Shown here: piece by piece, positions 44,112-54,779 of the stretch | Numbering within the stretch: the first letter of the stretch is position 1 | How the letters are laid out: the number at the start of each line of letters is the position of its first letter | Source of the DNA: Nematopogon swammerdamellus | Taxonomy: Eukaryota; Arthropoda; Insecta; Lepidoptera; Adelidae | Assembly (NCBI GenBank): GCA_946902875.1 | Contig: OX336336.1 | Coordinates: 3,008,545 to 3,072,544, forward strand | Reading direction: 5' to 3' | DNA: 64,000 nt | Program-made: the position numbers and the translations under genes | The notes under the pieces: generated by a model | Told to the model about the DNA's origin: nothing | The model's database searches: none | The model's input: only the letters and a program-made list of their open reading frames with translations

Positions 44112-44573
44112 CTAACGGCAAATATACCGTGCATCCTAGAACCTCCTCGAGAACCTCGCGGTTATTCCCGGCTGGATGGCAAGAGGCCCGATGCTATCAC
44201 CTTAGTGCCATGGACTAAGGGTAGTTCTTTGATGTGGGACGCCACTTTTGTTCTTACATTGGCTCCAACTCACGTTAGGACATCTTCAAGAGCGGCTGGC
44301 GCGGCCGAGGCTGGGGCGGAGAGCCTCAAACGCAGCAAATATAGACATATAATTCAAGATTTCCAATTTGTTGCGTTTGCGATTGAAACCCTCGGTCCGT
44401 GGAGCAGTGAAGCCAAAAGAGGCTTGAGCTGGTTGACGCAACTGGTGTCCCGCCATCAAGGGCTTATGTACTTCATTCAAAGGGCAAGCCTTGCCATCCA
44501 GCGGGGTAATGCCGCAAGTGCTCTAAGAACATTTGAAAATGCCCGTTTTGATAGTTATTTTAATGTTTGTTAG
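44112..44573 (+). pseudogene. captured C-terminal retroelement-type tail
   Basis: Open from before 44133 to TAG at 44571. Motifs in order: SRLDGKRPDAITLVPW, SLMWDATF, LAPTH, AIETLGPW and IQRASLAIQRGNAASA. The first in-frame ATG is well inside the domain, so the start is lost. I recognise the block as a C-terminal module of animal mobile-element proteins, found downstream of reverse-transcriptase-like regions, but not its exact family. A frameshifted relative lies at 24490-24775. Confidence 0.7.
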
Positions 44574-44647
44574 GTAGGTTTAATTCTTTAGTTATTAATA
44601 TTACTTTTTTATTTTTATGAAATAAATAGATTGAGTAAACGATATTA

Positions 44648-44990
44648 TATTCTATCGAAGAAAGGAAGACTTCCTTTCTTACGCCCTCTTGCGCCTTCGG
44701 GCGAGGCCCGAAGGCGCAAGAGGGTTTTTGGTTTACCTGAACGCAGCTCGGCCTTCGGCCTCGCACTTAGTTCCTTCCTTTCTTCCAGAAGGTTTATCGT
44801 CTTCCTGAACGCAGCTCGGCCTTCGGCCTCGCCCTTACTTACTTCCTTTATTTGAGAAAGGTTTATCGTTTACCTGAAAGCAGCTCGGCCTTCGGCCTCG
44901 CCCTTAGTTAGTTACTTTCTTTAAGAAGGTTTATCGATTACCTGAACGCAACTCGGCCTTCGGCCTCGCCCTTAGTTACTTACATTCTTC
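44648..44990. repeat. inverse minisatellite array
   Basis: Four to five units with CTGAACGCAGCTCGGCC, TTCGGCCTCGCCCTTAG and AGGTTTATCG, the reverse complement of the units at 43525-44050. A tight hairpin GCCTTCGGGCGAGGCCCGAAGGC lies at its left edge (split by GAG). Confidence 0.85.
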
Positions 44991-45075
44991 TTTGGAATAC
45001 GAATTTCACGCGAGCGGAGCCGCGGGCTCAGCTAGTAATTACGAAATCCCTCTCACTTGGGCTCACCAACAGTGT

Positions 45076-45132
45076 TTTTAACCCCCGACGAAAAAAACGG
45101 AGGGGTGTTATAAGTTTGACGTGTGTGTGTGT

Positions 45133-45194
<62 letters not shown>

Positions 45195-45196
45195 GT

Positions 45197-45268
<72 letters not shown>

Positions 45269-45293
45269 GTGTGTGTGTGTGTGTGTGTGTGAG

Positions 45294-45333
<40 letters not shown>

Positions 45334-45737
45334 TGTCTGTGGCATCGTAGCTCCCAAACGGATGGACCGATTTGGATGCGGTTTTTTTTATTAGGAAGCC
45401 TGTTTAATCGGAATGGTTCTTAGCTATGTTTGTAATCAAGTAATAAAGTAATTAAGTAATAAAAAAAATTATTATCTTAAAAAGTGGACCGATTTGCATG
45501 CGGTTTTTTTTAAAAAGCTTGAAATAAAAGTTAAATTACAAATTTAAAAAACCCCCGACTCTTAAAAAGTCAAAAATAATTTCCGTTTACTTACTTAAAG
45601 GAGTCGGGGGACCGCTAAGTAAATTAAATATAAAGACTCAAAAGTTGCGCGGGAATTTACTTAGCGGTCTACCGACTCCTTTAAGTAAGTAAACGGAAAT
45701 TATTTTTGACTTTTTAAGAGTCGGGGGTTTTTTAAAT
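45076..45737 (+). mobile_element. CCCCCGAC MITE with expanded GT repeat
   Basis: Starts AACCCCCGACGAAAAAAACG. The internal GT tract runs from about 45121 to 45332 with GAG interruptions, several times longer than in sister copies. It then has TGGCATCGTAGCTCCCAAAC and a terminal hairpin at 45548-45735 (CCCCCGACTCTTAAAAAGTC with its inverse). Long frames across the GT tract are artefacts. Confidence 0.88.
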
Positions 45738-45824
45738 TTGTAATTTTGTGTATGCGATCATAGCGGCATCTATATGGCTAGGTTAGTTGGTATTCTGAGA
45801 GAAAAATATTTAGAAATGTACCGT

Positions 45825-46135
45825 GTGGGGCCGGTACTTTAAAAGAATAGCCCCACTGCATCTCTCCCCGTGTATGTCGTAAAAGGCGACTAAGGGATAT
45901 GACTCCCTTCTTATATTACTAGGTGGTAGGGTTTAACCCGCCCGGGTTGGTACCACCGCACTGAATGAAAGGTCGGTCGAAACGGCTATGTAAACAGTTT
46001 GTGTTTTCCGTCCAGTTCAGTGTAGCCGGCACGACCGAAGGGAAGCACTGACGTGGCACCAAGTTCACCCGTTGTTATGGGCTGACATCGCGGATGTTGA
46101 AAGTGTTGTAGCCAACCGTGTCAGTTTCCATAAAA
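45825..46135 (+). repeat. SINE-A variant with a different 5' head
   Basis: The body and 3' end are SINE-A (ACCGCACTGAATGAAAGG, GTGTAGCCGGCACGACCG, TGTAGCCAACCGTGTCAG). The head is GGGGCCGGTACTTTAAAAG, CTCTCCCCGTGTATGTCG and AAAAGGCGACTAAGGGATA instead of the tRNA-like head. The same head appears inverted at 51650-51740. Confidence 0.8.
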
Positions 46136-46199
46136 GAAAAATGCGCATATTATTGTCCAAGCAGGAGAGATTTTCAACTGCATACAATTTGAGCGGAGG

Positions 46200-46640
46200 A
46201 TAGGGAAGTTGAATCGTTGCTTACAAAACATTATTTAAAGTTTCAGGAGAAGAAGCACATTTGTAAGACAGCGTTCTCCATACTTGGCATATTAGTTTGT
46301 AGAATACTACATAAGACACACTGTATACCGAAAATCGAGGTGAGCAGAGTAATCGGCGTTATGCTGCCAGTACGTTTGCAAATTACAGAACAACACCGAC
46401 CACCACATTTGGCAAAGTATTAGGACAAGATAACTATCGAACAGCAAGTAAGGCACGAAAACCCACCTGCTGCATGACTCGGTGGTAGCACCGTGCCAAG
46501 GTGAGAGGCGCTAGCCTTTCGCCCCTATCCACGGCATCGTGTCCTTATTAGTCGCCTTTTGTGACATACACGGGGAGAGATGAAGTGGGGCTATTATTTT
46601 TTAAGTGCCGACCCCTGCACCGATATTTACCGGTTTGTAG
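46200..46640 (-). repeat. dispersed repeat family D
   Basis: Shares, in inverse, the content of 48300-48550: GAGGTGAGCAGAGTAATCGG, ACAGCAAGTAAGGCACG, CACCTGCTGCATGACTCGG and GTCGCCTTTTGTGACATAC. Two copies only in this window. No domain recognised. Confidence 0.6.
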
Positions 46641-46771
46641 AATACTAATGTTAATAATTGGCTTTAATTAAATCGATTGTGACTTCCGGTTACCATTAAT
46701 AGTATCCTGCCCCACGTGGGCTGCCCCGTGCCAATTAAAAAAAATATTGGACCTTCCATGAATATTCAGGA

Positions 46772-47217
46772 TAGGGTTGCCAGGTGCCCAGGATTTCCGG
46801 GATTGTCCCGGGCTAGGCTCCAATGTCCCGTGTCCCGGGCGAAGGATCATTTTGTCCCGGAGAGTGCAATTTGTCCCGAGAAGAAAAATAATTATGTTTG
46901 TACATTGTACATAAGACTTAACGTCGCGCAAAGAAGCCGGCGAACAAAAGCGAGAACAAAAGTCCAGATGCTGATAAATTACTCAAATTAGCAACTCACA
47001 AGAAATATTAATAATTAATGTAAAGAAAGATACTACTTTCATTTTAGTGTAGTGTTGCTTACTAAAGTTGTTCGCTATTAAAAAAAACGGAAAAAGTTCG
47101 CCGTAAAAATTATAACAGAAAAAAAATTATTACATTTGTCCACCTTATTTGTGAAGGACTGCAGGTAGAGTAGATATGTATGTCCCGGGAAGGCTAACAT
47201 CAGATCTGGCAAGCCTA
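46772..47217. mobile_element. TAGGGTTGCC-ended element with 8-bp target duplication
   Basis: Ends TAGGGTTGCCAGG and TGGCAAGCCTA, flanked by ATTCAGGA at 46764-46771 and 47218-47225. 8-bp duplications are typical of hAT elements. The left end has TGTCCCGG repeated four to five times, parallel to the TGTCCGGA repeats at 42214. Confidence 0.8.
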
Positions 47218-47599
47218 ATTCAGGATGATTACGATTGCATACGGACCAAAATAGAACACTCTTTTTTTGAATATTGAATACTTCCTTACATAACATTCAA
47301 CGTCTGCCGCCTGCGTGTATGTTCGTATATATAGCTCAAGAACGACTCAACCTATTCGCTTGCAGTTCTTTTCCTATGTAATGCGACATATCTCCGTCAG
47401 GTTATAGGCTATTTATTTATTTATTTATTTAGTAGAGAAGCCACAGAGATAACATAACATAATAATTTAATTTAAAAGTTAATTTATCCGTGATTGAAGA
47501 TTACGTCTGAAGCATTAGCGACCTAAACTTTAAATCATATTTTGGTACCACAACAAAGGAAAAAAAAATAGCGTACCCAAACCACAAACAAAGCTTAAT

Positions 47600-48010
47600 A
47601 CACACATAGCGTCACACCTGTTTCCCGGTGGGGTAGGCAGAGACAACGTATCTCCACGTGCCACGATCCTGACACGCCTCTGCCGCCTCTACCACTCTCA
47701 TATCATAATGCTCGTCGTCGGTTACGGGTACTACGCACTTGATCCTTTTTGAGCACATGCCCGATCTGGTCTGGGTACGTGCTTCTAGGGCGACCCTTCC
47801 CAACTCTTCCACTTACGCTACTTAAAATTTCTTTCGTTAGTCTCCTATCATACATTCTTCCAACATGACATAAACCACCAAGGTTAACTGGAAGAAATCA
47901 CTTTTTTTATGGAAACTGACACGGTTGGCTACGTCACCTACAACATCCGCGATGTCAGCCCATAACACCGGGTGAACTTGGTGCCACGTCAGTGCTTCCC
48001 TTCGGTCGCG
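47600..48010 (-). repeat. dispersed repeat joined to SINE-A 3' end
   Basis: 47600-47880 contains CACACCTGTTTCCCGGTGGG and GTAGGCAGAGACAAC, a motif common in lepidopteran intergenic DNA. A 66-codon minus frame reads through it without a recognised domain. 47904-48010 is minus-strand SINE-A 3' end. Confidence 0.6.
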
Positions 48011-48072
48011 CCGCGATAACACTGCTGACTGCTGCGATAAATCCGTCTTTGTATGTTATTATTATTGTCTTA

Positions 48073-48298
48073 CAAGCTGTGCCCGCGGCTCCGCCTGCTC
48101 TCATATTACACTTCACTGCTAACCTCATAAGCCATTTAGCGTGATAGTAGACTATAGTTGATGGGAAGAATCAAGCTATCCGTAGAATTTTGTTTTATTA
48201 AAATCGGTTCAGTGGTTCTCGAGTTATAAGCGGACAGACAGACATACACTCAGACACTCAGACAGAAAGCAGACGTTGGATTTTATTATAGGTAAGGA
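48073..48298 (-). mobile_element. Helitron-like family A
   Basis: CAAG at 48073-48076, GTGCCCGCGGCTCCGCCTGC, and right edge GGTAAGGA. A small deletion relative to others removes AGTAAGTAGC near 48150. Confidence 0.78.
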
Positions 48299-48304
48299 TG
48301 TTTA

Positions 48305-48550
48305 ATTCTCTACCCGTGCATGTCGTAAAAGGCGAACAAGGTGCCGTGCTAAAGGGCGACATGCTAGCCACTCATTGCCTCGGCAAGGCCCTTCAACCGA
48401 GTTATGCAGCAGGTGGGTCTACGTGCCTTACTTGCTGCTCGATAGTTATCTTGTCCTAATAGTTTGCTAAACGTGGTGGTCTGTGTTGTGCTGTAATTTA
48501 CAAGAGTATACTTGCAGCACAAAACCGATTACTCTGCTTAGCTCGAATGT
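48305..48550 (+). repeat. dispersed repeat family D, plus copy
   Basis: Counterpart of 46200-46640: GCATGTCGTAAAAGGCGA, GTTATGCAGCAGGTGGG and TTGCTGCTCGATAGTTATC. It begins immediately after the Helitron-like copy. Confidence 0.6.
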
Positions 48551-48838
48551 CTTGGATACAGCGTGTGGTATGTATGTATGTATTTTTAATTTGTGCTACT
48601 AGTATGCTGTGAAGAATTCATTTTCAGAAGTTCCAATAAATAGATTCGCTAATTGTACATAGCGACAGTAGGGCATAGCATAGACAAGAAGCTTCAAGCA
48701 ATAGATGCCCAGCGTGCTGCGACTGCGACCAAAACAAACCAACAGCCACGGCGAGGTCCTATCAGACTTGCAAATCGTCGCAGCAATTAATTTGCATAGG
48801 AACTATTTGCCTGCCACCACCACACCAGAGTTGTTAAA

Positions 48839-49055
48839 TTTAATGTATAAATGACGGTTTAGTGTTGTGTTTATTAATGTGCATAGACGACTTTTTGTGC
48901 TAGTAGATAGACTAGCAAACATACATTGTAGTAAATATTTAAGTTAAATTTCATGTATCAATGACGGTTTAGTGTTGGGTTTATTAATGTTGCATAGACG
49001 ACTTTTTGTGCTTGTAGATAGTTTAACAAACATTCATTGTAGTAATGTATAAATC
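48839..49055. repeat. two-unit tandem duplication (about 110 bp)
   Basis: AATGACGGTTTAGTGTTG, TGCATAGACGACTTTTTGTG and CATTGTAGTAA recur in order at 48851 and 48960. Followed at 49085-49200 by an AATAAA-bearing tail. Confidence 0.85.
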
Positions 49056-49518
49056 TTTGTATAAACAATGTAACTATATAGGAATAAATTAGTACTTATA
49101 TATCTGTTGCTCATGAAGCAGCCGCAAGGCCAGTTTGGGCGATAGCTATTGCTTTTACATTGTAATGCAAAATATATAATAAACTTTTTGAACTTTTTTT
49201 GAACTTGAACACCACACTCACTGCCAACTCGAACGACCCTGCGTGCGTGCCGTTCCCATTCTGTTGTTACGCTGAGGAATCTGGGAAATGCATTATTTAC
49301 ACCACCGAAGTCAACTCTCTGCGCAATTTATCGGTGCCACATCTTGCTTGATCAATTCACGACGGCCGTTCAAATAAAAGTGAGAATGAGGCATCGACAT
49401 AAGACTTAAAACACTATTTCAAAATATCGATGGAAGCATGTCGATCACATCGAAGGTGCATGCATACTCCGTGGAACTAAAAAAAATTAAAATTGGAAGG
49501 CATCTGTTAGATTAAAAA

Positions 49519-49870
49519 AAACCGGCCAAGTGCGATTCGGATTCGCGCATCGAGGTTCCCGCATAAAAAAACCTTAAAAAAATCACGTTACTTGTATGGG
49601 GACCCCCCTTAATTTTTCACTTTTTTTATTTGTTGTTATATCCGCCAAAATAACACATATTCTGTGAAAATTTCAACCGGCTAGCTATTACGGTTCCAAA
49701 GATACAGCCATCGGACGGACGGACGGACAGACAGACAGACGGGCAGACAGACGCTGTAGGTTTAGTAACAGACTTCCGCACGGTGTACGGAAACCTAAAA
49801 AAGCGGTCAAGTGCGAGTCAAACTCGCTGTTAAGTGCGGCTCCCACTACTGTAGGGTTCAGGGTTTCATT
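49519..49870 (+). repeat. SINE-C, followed by the start of a second copy
   Basis: AAACCGGCCAAGTGCGATTC, TGTATGGGGACCCCCCTTAA, AACCGGCTAGCTATTACGG, a GACGGACGGACAGACAG run and ACGGAAACCTAAAAAA, then directly GCGGTCAAGTGCGAGTC. Confidence 0.8.
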
Positions 49871-50009
49871 AATTCAATATTTCACAGTTAATTTTACTTT
49901 CCAAGATTTTTAAATAAAAATACGACAATATGTGACTATGTTGTTGGCCAGACATCATAGGTATAAATTAACGCGTACGATATGCGGTTTAGTCGACTTT
50001 TATAAGGTA

Positions 50010-50232
50010 CAAGCTGTGCCCGCGGCTCCGCCCGCTCTCATATTTCACTTCACTGCTAACCTCAGAAGCTATTTAGCGTGATAGTAAGTAGCCTATAGTT
50101 GATGGGAAGAATCAAGCTATCCGTAGAATTTTGTTTTATTAAAATCGGTTCAGTGGTTCTCGAGTTATAGGCGGACAGACAGACAGACATACAGACAGAA
50201 AGCAGACGTTGGATTTTATTAAAGGTAAGGAA
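50010..50232 (-). mobile_element. Helitron-like family A
   Basis: CAAG at 50010-50013, GTGCCCGCGGCTCCGCCCGC, CTCGAGTTATAGGCGG and AGACGTTGGATTTTATTAAA. Confidence 0.78.
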
Positions 50233-50784
50233 GGTATATTAGCGGTTGGCCCCCGCGCCGCGGTCGCAGGTCAAATGGAGTCAATTCCATCCAACAGACA
50301 GGAACACTTCTTCCGTTGTTCATTAAATTATGCAGCACGGAATGAATCCGATTAGGTGCCTTCTCTCATCGTGCCTTAGTACATATTGGCTTCGTTTTTT
50401 TAGTTCTTTTTTATTATCATTATTTGTATCCTTCCACTGAAAATGCCATGACGAGGTCAGTAACTTGCAATAATTCTGCCAATGTTGAACTAAAAAGTAA
50501 CATTTTTGAGAAGAAATCGTTTTGGTATCAAGTTAATTCAAAAAGTATGAAGTTTTAGTTACCATTTCATCTCCAAAAGGGCGTTAGTGGTGGTTCGTGG
50601 TTAATTCAAAAAGTCTGAAGTTTTGAAGAAATTACAAGCAGGTCGTCTTTGAAAACTTACCATTTCATTTCCAAAAGCGCGTTAGTGGTGGTTGGTGGTC
50701 ACCTACTTATATTGTCGCATTTTACTCCAAGCTTTTTTTTTCTATGCAACTGTACCGTGGCCTACATCACCTACCACGCCCGAC

Positions 50785-51160
50785 ATCTCAGCCTCGGTAG
50801 CTCAGTGGTGCGGTCGGTCGACTGTTGTTGAGCGCGCTCAGTACTTGGATGGGTGACCGCTCGACCGTTGGAGGCTGACCGTGGTTCGGATTCCACGTTA
50901 AACTGTAGGTCCCTTCCCTTCTTACCTTACTACTAGGTGATAGGGTTTATCCTGGCTTGGTTGGAACCACCGCACTGAACGAAACGTCAGCCGAAACGGC
51001 TATGTAAATAGTTCGTGTTTTCCGTCCAGTACAGTGTGTGTAGCCGACATTAAATTGAAGGGAAGCACTGACATGGCACCTAGTTCATCCGGTGTTATGG
51101 GCTGACATCACGGATGTTGTAGGTGATGTAGCCAACCGTGTCAGTTTCCATAAAAAAAAC
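50785..51160 (+). repeat. SINE-A, full length
   Basis: Best plus-strand copy: CAGCCTCGGTAGCTCAGTGG, GGATGGGTGACCGCTCGACC, GGTTCGGATTCCACG, ACTAGGTGATAGGG, ACCGCACTGAACGAAACG, GATGTAGCCAACCGTGTCAG and an A8 tail. About 375 bp. Confidence 0.9.
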
Positions 51161-51169
51161 ATCACCCAT

Positions 51170-51310
51170 CACACCTTGGTGATCTAGGCGCCATAGCAGT
51201 CGTGCTGCCGGCTAAACTGAACTGTACGGTAAACACGGACTATTTTCATAGCCGTTTTGACCAACATTTCATTCGGTGCGGTCGTGTTAATCCGGGTTAA
51301 AAACCCTACC
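51170..51310 (-). repeat. SINE-A middle fragment
   Basis: GCTGCCGGCTAAACTGAACT, TTCATAGCCGTTTTGACC and AAAAACCCTACC. Both ends are lost. Confidence 0.7.
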
Positions 51311-51417
51311 AAGGGACAAACATTTTTACATATACATTACAGATTCGCGGAGATCCGTCGTGTCTACCCACCCGCCCCGTTTGAAAACAGGCGTGACTAT
51401 ATGTAGAATTCTTTGTT

Positions 51418-51740
51418 TTTTTATGGAAACTGATACGGTTGGCTCCATCACCTACAACATCCGTGATGTCAGCCCATAACACCGGGTGAACTTGGCGCCA
51501 CGTTAGTGGTTCCCTTCGGTCGTGCCGGCTACACTGAACTGGACGGAAAACACAAACTATTTACATAGCCGTTTCGACCGACCTTTCATTCAGTGCGGTG
51601 GTACCAACCCGGGCGGGTTAAACCTTACCACCTAGTAATATAAGAAGGGAGTAATATCCCTTAGTCGCCTTTTACGACGTACACGGGGAGAGATGCAGTG
51701 GAGCTATTCTTTTAAAGTACCGGCCCCACACGGTACAAAT
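51418..51740 (-). repeat. SINE-A variant with the alternative head
   Basis: Minus-strand 3' end GTTGGCTCCATCACC and body TTTCGACCGACCTTTC, ending in the non-tRNA head (CCCTTAGTCGCCTTTTACG, ACACGGGGAGAGATGC) as at 45825. Confidence 0.8.
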
Positions 51741-52100
51741 TCAATCGGTATAGATTCCTCTCAATGCAACTCGACTCGTTATCACGCAATGCCCTCTCTC
51801 GATAATTGCCCCAAATGGGCCCTTTGCTCTCGATAGATAAAGAAGTACTAACCCCCACCGGCCGCGGTCGATAGCGGCGGTGTCGACAACCGCTAGACGC
51901 TTGTTTTTCTTGTCGCTCCTTCCTGGTTGCCTGCCCTGCGGCCGGCGGACCGTGTCCGTTGTATAATCGCTAAATCTTGTGTACTTGCTTGCAAGCAGCA
52001 GCCAGGTGAACGCCTCCTTGGTCGCCGTTCGGGCTTGCGATTGTACCTATTTCCGTTTGTGAGTAGCCACCGCGAATGCGGCGACCGCGGCGCGGGTAGG

Positions 52101-52533
52101 TTAAGACGAGACGGAAGTTAAATTTTTCCATACAAAATCGTCTTTTGGCATTTATGTTTTTTAGCCCCCTAACTAAACCTTATCCGATTTTTACTATTTT
52201 TGTTTCTTGTCTTAAGGACAGTTCAATCTACGTTCCCGTCTTTGTAGTTTTTTGTTTTTTGATGAAATATACCTACAACACAGGAGTAAAACATTTGTAT
52301 TTCGACCGAAAACATTTTATTTTTCTTTTTTGATGCCATGAAGTTCATTAAGTTTTATTGAGTCTTCCATCAATTTAGATATTAAAAAAAAAAGACAGGA
52401 ACGTAGATTCGAATGTCCTTATCACAACAAAAAAAGAATTGTAAAAATCGTTTAAGGTTTAGGGGGGTAGAAAACATAAATGCCCGAAAGACGATTTTGT
52501 ATGGAGAAAGTTAACTTCCGTCTCCTCTTAAGT
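52101..52533. mobile_element. MITE with imperfect inverted ends
   Basis: AGACGAGACGGAAGTTAAA and CCATACAAAATCGTCTT pair with AAGACGATTTTGTATGG and TTAACTTCCGTCTCCTC. The central parts CAATCTACGTTCCCGTC and GACAGGAACGTAGATTC also pair. A second copy at about 55095-55830 is split by another MITE. Confidence 0.75.
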
Positions 52534-52717
52534 TCACGTAAAAAAAAATTCGAGCCGCCGAATGACGAAAGTTTGAGGGATTAGGTACACACTTGACTGG
52601 GTCTGGGGCAAACGGAATTGTTTATCTTAAAGCAACAACAACGTAATAAATTGGCTAGAGTATGAACCTACGAGGAGAGATGAGGACGGAATCGAGAATT
52701 CCCTCCATTAATTTTTT

Positions 52718-52922
52718 GTCAGCCTCCGGTAGCTCGGTGGTGCGGTCGGTCGACTGGTCGGTCGGATCATAAGCACACCAGGGCGCGGTCAGTGGATGGG
52801 CGACCGCTCGTCCGTTGGAGGCTGATCGTGTAAAACAACAAATAATAAAAACCACGTAAAGGTCAATTACGTGGTGGTACGGAACCCTCGGTGCGCGAGG
52901 CCGACTCGCACTTGGCCGGTTT
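52718..52922. repeat. SINE-A head and SINE-C fragment
   Basis: 52718-52832 (+) is the SINE-A head (CGGTAGCTCGGTGGTGCGG, GGATGGGCGACCGCTCG). 52866-52922 (-) is the SINE-C 5' end (GAGGCCGACTCGCACTTGG). Confidence 0.7.
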
Positions 52923-53164
52923 ATTTATTTATTTCATTCTTCTCAACTTTGAAATTATTGAGGAGAGGAAGGCATTGCGAACTTTCGTGGATCGAATCAA
53001 CGCCTACCTTACGGAATTTTGAGGTTTCTGGTTTTTCGGTTTTCTATTCTCATTTCTTATGCAATCCCGGTATGGGTGGCTTTGTCAGAGGGTGCAAAGC
53101 GCGTGCTCCGACAAGCCTCGGTGCCATACCGGAGACAGCACTTAGGATTGCTGTCTATACTTGA

Positions 53165-53250
53165 CTATTAGATAACACAACAGCCTAGTACCAGGCTGCT
53201 ATGCGGTCATCAACATTCATCCAATACGGTGGTATCGACCCAGCTGGTCG
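53165..53250 (-). repeat. SINE-B fragment
   Basis: CCAGGCTGCTATGCGGTCAT and CCAATACGGTGGTATCGACC are the inverse of the SINE-B middle. Confidence 0.6.
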
Positions 53251-53270
53251 TGCCCACTGACGATTACAAC

Positions 53271-53779
53271 CAGGGTTGCCACCTTTTGGAATACATAATA
53301 GGGGCAATCGGTCGGTTATCGGAAACAATCGAGTTCGGGTCGATTTGGACCATCTGACTGAAGAAAAAAAAACGACTTGGCCGGTTTTTTTTTTCTTCAG
53401 TCAGATCGAGGAGTCGGGAGTCGAACTCGCGCACCGAGGGTTCCGTATCGCCATGTCATGGCTATGAAAGCTTCATATTAGTTAAAATTCATGATTAGTT
53501 AAAACGCTTCATACTATTTTGGGTAGATGGCGCGCACGCAAACAATTTTTAGTTTCTTCTATGGGAGCCGCCGTGAATTTTTTGCAACCCGGTGCTGGAT
53601 TAACATCCCACACCCCAATCAGACAATTTAAAAACATACTAACCTTCAGAAAACATTTTAAAAATACCTATTACAAATTACAGAAGACCATGTTGTAGGG
53701 AATTGAAAAATAAATAACTTAGAATTTTTTAATCGAAATAGGAACTATCCCACCAGAATCGGCACTGGTGGCAACCTTG
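53271..53779. mobile_element. CAGGGTTGCCACC-ended element with 8-bp target duplication
   Basis: Ends CAGGGTTGCCACC and GGTGGCAACCTTG, flanked by ATTACAAC (53263-53270) and ATTACAGC (53780-53787), hAT-like. A SINE-C 5' half (53379-53600) lies within, beside a small hairpin ATCTGACTGAAG/CTTCAGTCAGAT (53351-53406). A run of 29 C (53787-53815) follows directly. Confidence 0.8.
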
Positions 53780-53786
53780 ATTACAG

Positions 53787-53817
<31 letters not shown>

Positions 53818-54001
53818 CTGATCGCGCGTGAATACTTCATAAATATGCCAGATAGGTGCATAGGCTTGATTGAGGCGTGTGCATTTACCGTTGCATCACC
53901 TATGCGTCGTCGGGCCAAGATTCCACGCGTAATATGCGCATCGATTAAATGCATCCTGGTCGTTGCCCAGTGACCCACCCAATACGTACTTATATCTAGT
54001 A

Positions 54002-54370
54002 CTAGCTTTTGCCCGCGGCTTCGCTCGCATGAAATTCGTATTTATAATGAAGAAAATAAGTAAGCCCGCTAAGGTACCTTTATTTCGGCGCGCGGAACAA
54101 TTCGGTTCGTATGAGAGCCACATCTTAGCGTAACCGGAACTGAATTTAATTCTATAGCCTATCCTGTACCACGTATAGTTAAATGGGCTTGTACTAAGTT
54201 TCATCGAATTCGGATGATCGCTTTAAGAGTTATGGAGGAACATAAATACATACAGAAAATATTTCTAAAAATCGTCAATTTAGATTTAGTATCATACATA
54301 CATAGAGTCTACAAATGCAATATCTCATACATAAAACAAAGTAACTTACTCCATGACCATCCCTTACAGA
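54002..54370 (-). mobile_element. Helitron-like family B, complete
   Basis: CTAG at 54002-54005, TTTTGCCCGCGGCTTCGCTC, and a minus-strand 5' end TCTGTAAGGGATGGTC preceded by A. 369 bp with A|T target, the clearest family B copy. Confidence 0.78.
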
Positions 54371-54442
54371 TTTATTATGTATTTAATATGATGTTATAGT
54401 ATTTTATATTTATATTCATTACTAGCTTTTGCCCGCAGCTTT

Positions 54443-54630
54443 TGTGCGGTGGTACCATCCCGGGCGGGATAAACCCTACCATATAGTAAGGAAGGGACCT
54501 ACAGTTTTACGTGGAATCCGAACCACGGTCAGCCTCCAACGGTCGAGCGGTCACCCATCCAAGTTCTGACCGCGCCCAGGTGTGCTTAACAATAGTCGAC
54601 AGATCGCACCACTGAGCTACTGAGGCTTAA
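54443..54630 (-). repeat. SINE-A 5' half
   Basis: Minus strand: CCTCAGTAGCTCAGTGG, TGGATGGGTGACCGCTCG, GGTTCGGATTCCACG and a body broken at CGGGATGGTACCACCGC. Confidence 0.75.
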
Positions 54631-54779
54631 AAAATTGTGGAATATTGCAAAAGACCCTTTAACCCTAGCGACTTGTTTGACAAAAATATACAACCAAGTT
54701 GTAAGAATAAAAATGTCTTGTAAACTAAAAGAATTCGTTTCAATACTAATGGAGTTCCTAGAACTAGTTTAGGATAGAA

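Larger units (their letters stand above)
42760..45035 (+). mobile_element. 2.28-kb Helitron candidate
   Basis: 5' end TCTATACATATAATAAAATC preceded by A; 3' end with a GAGCGGAGCCGCGGGC hairpin and CTAG at 45032-45035 followed by T. Near the 5' end a GTTTGTTTGTTTG run and GCAAAAACCACTGAACGG are repeated twice (42925-42985 and 43200-43240). A second, inverted Helitron 3' end sits inside at 43468-43515. Between these lie two opposed minisatellite arrays and a coding remnant. No Rep/helicase is present, so the element is non-autonomous. The ends are inferred from the rules for the family. Confidence 0.6.

Noticed and set aside
45028..45423. 109-codon and 74-codon frames of alternating Thr/His or Val/Cys
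   Set aside because: They translate the GT microsatellite of the CCCCCGAC MITE; no gene.
50785..50905. Possible tRNA genes at each TAGCTCAGTGG...GGTTCGGATTCC segment
   Set aside because: The heads lack a closed cloverleaf and acceptor pairing and are continuous with SINE bodies.
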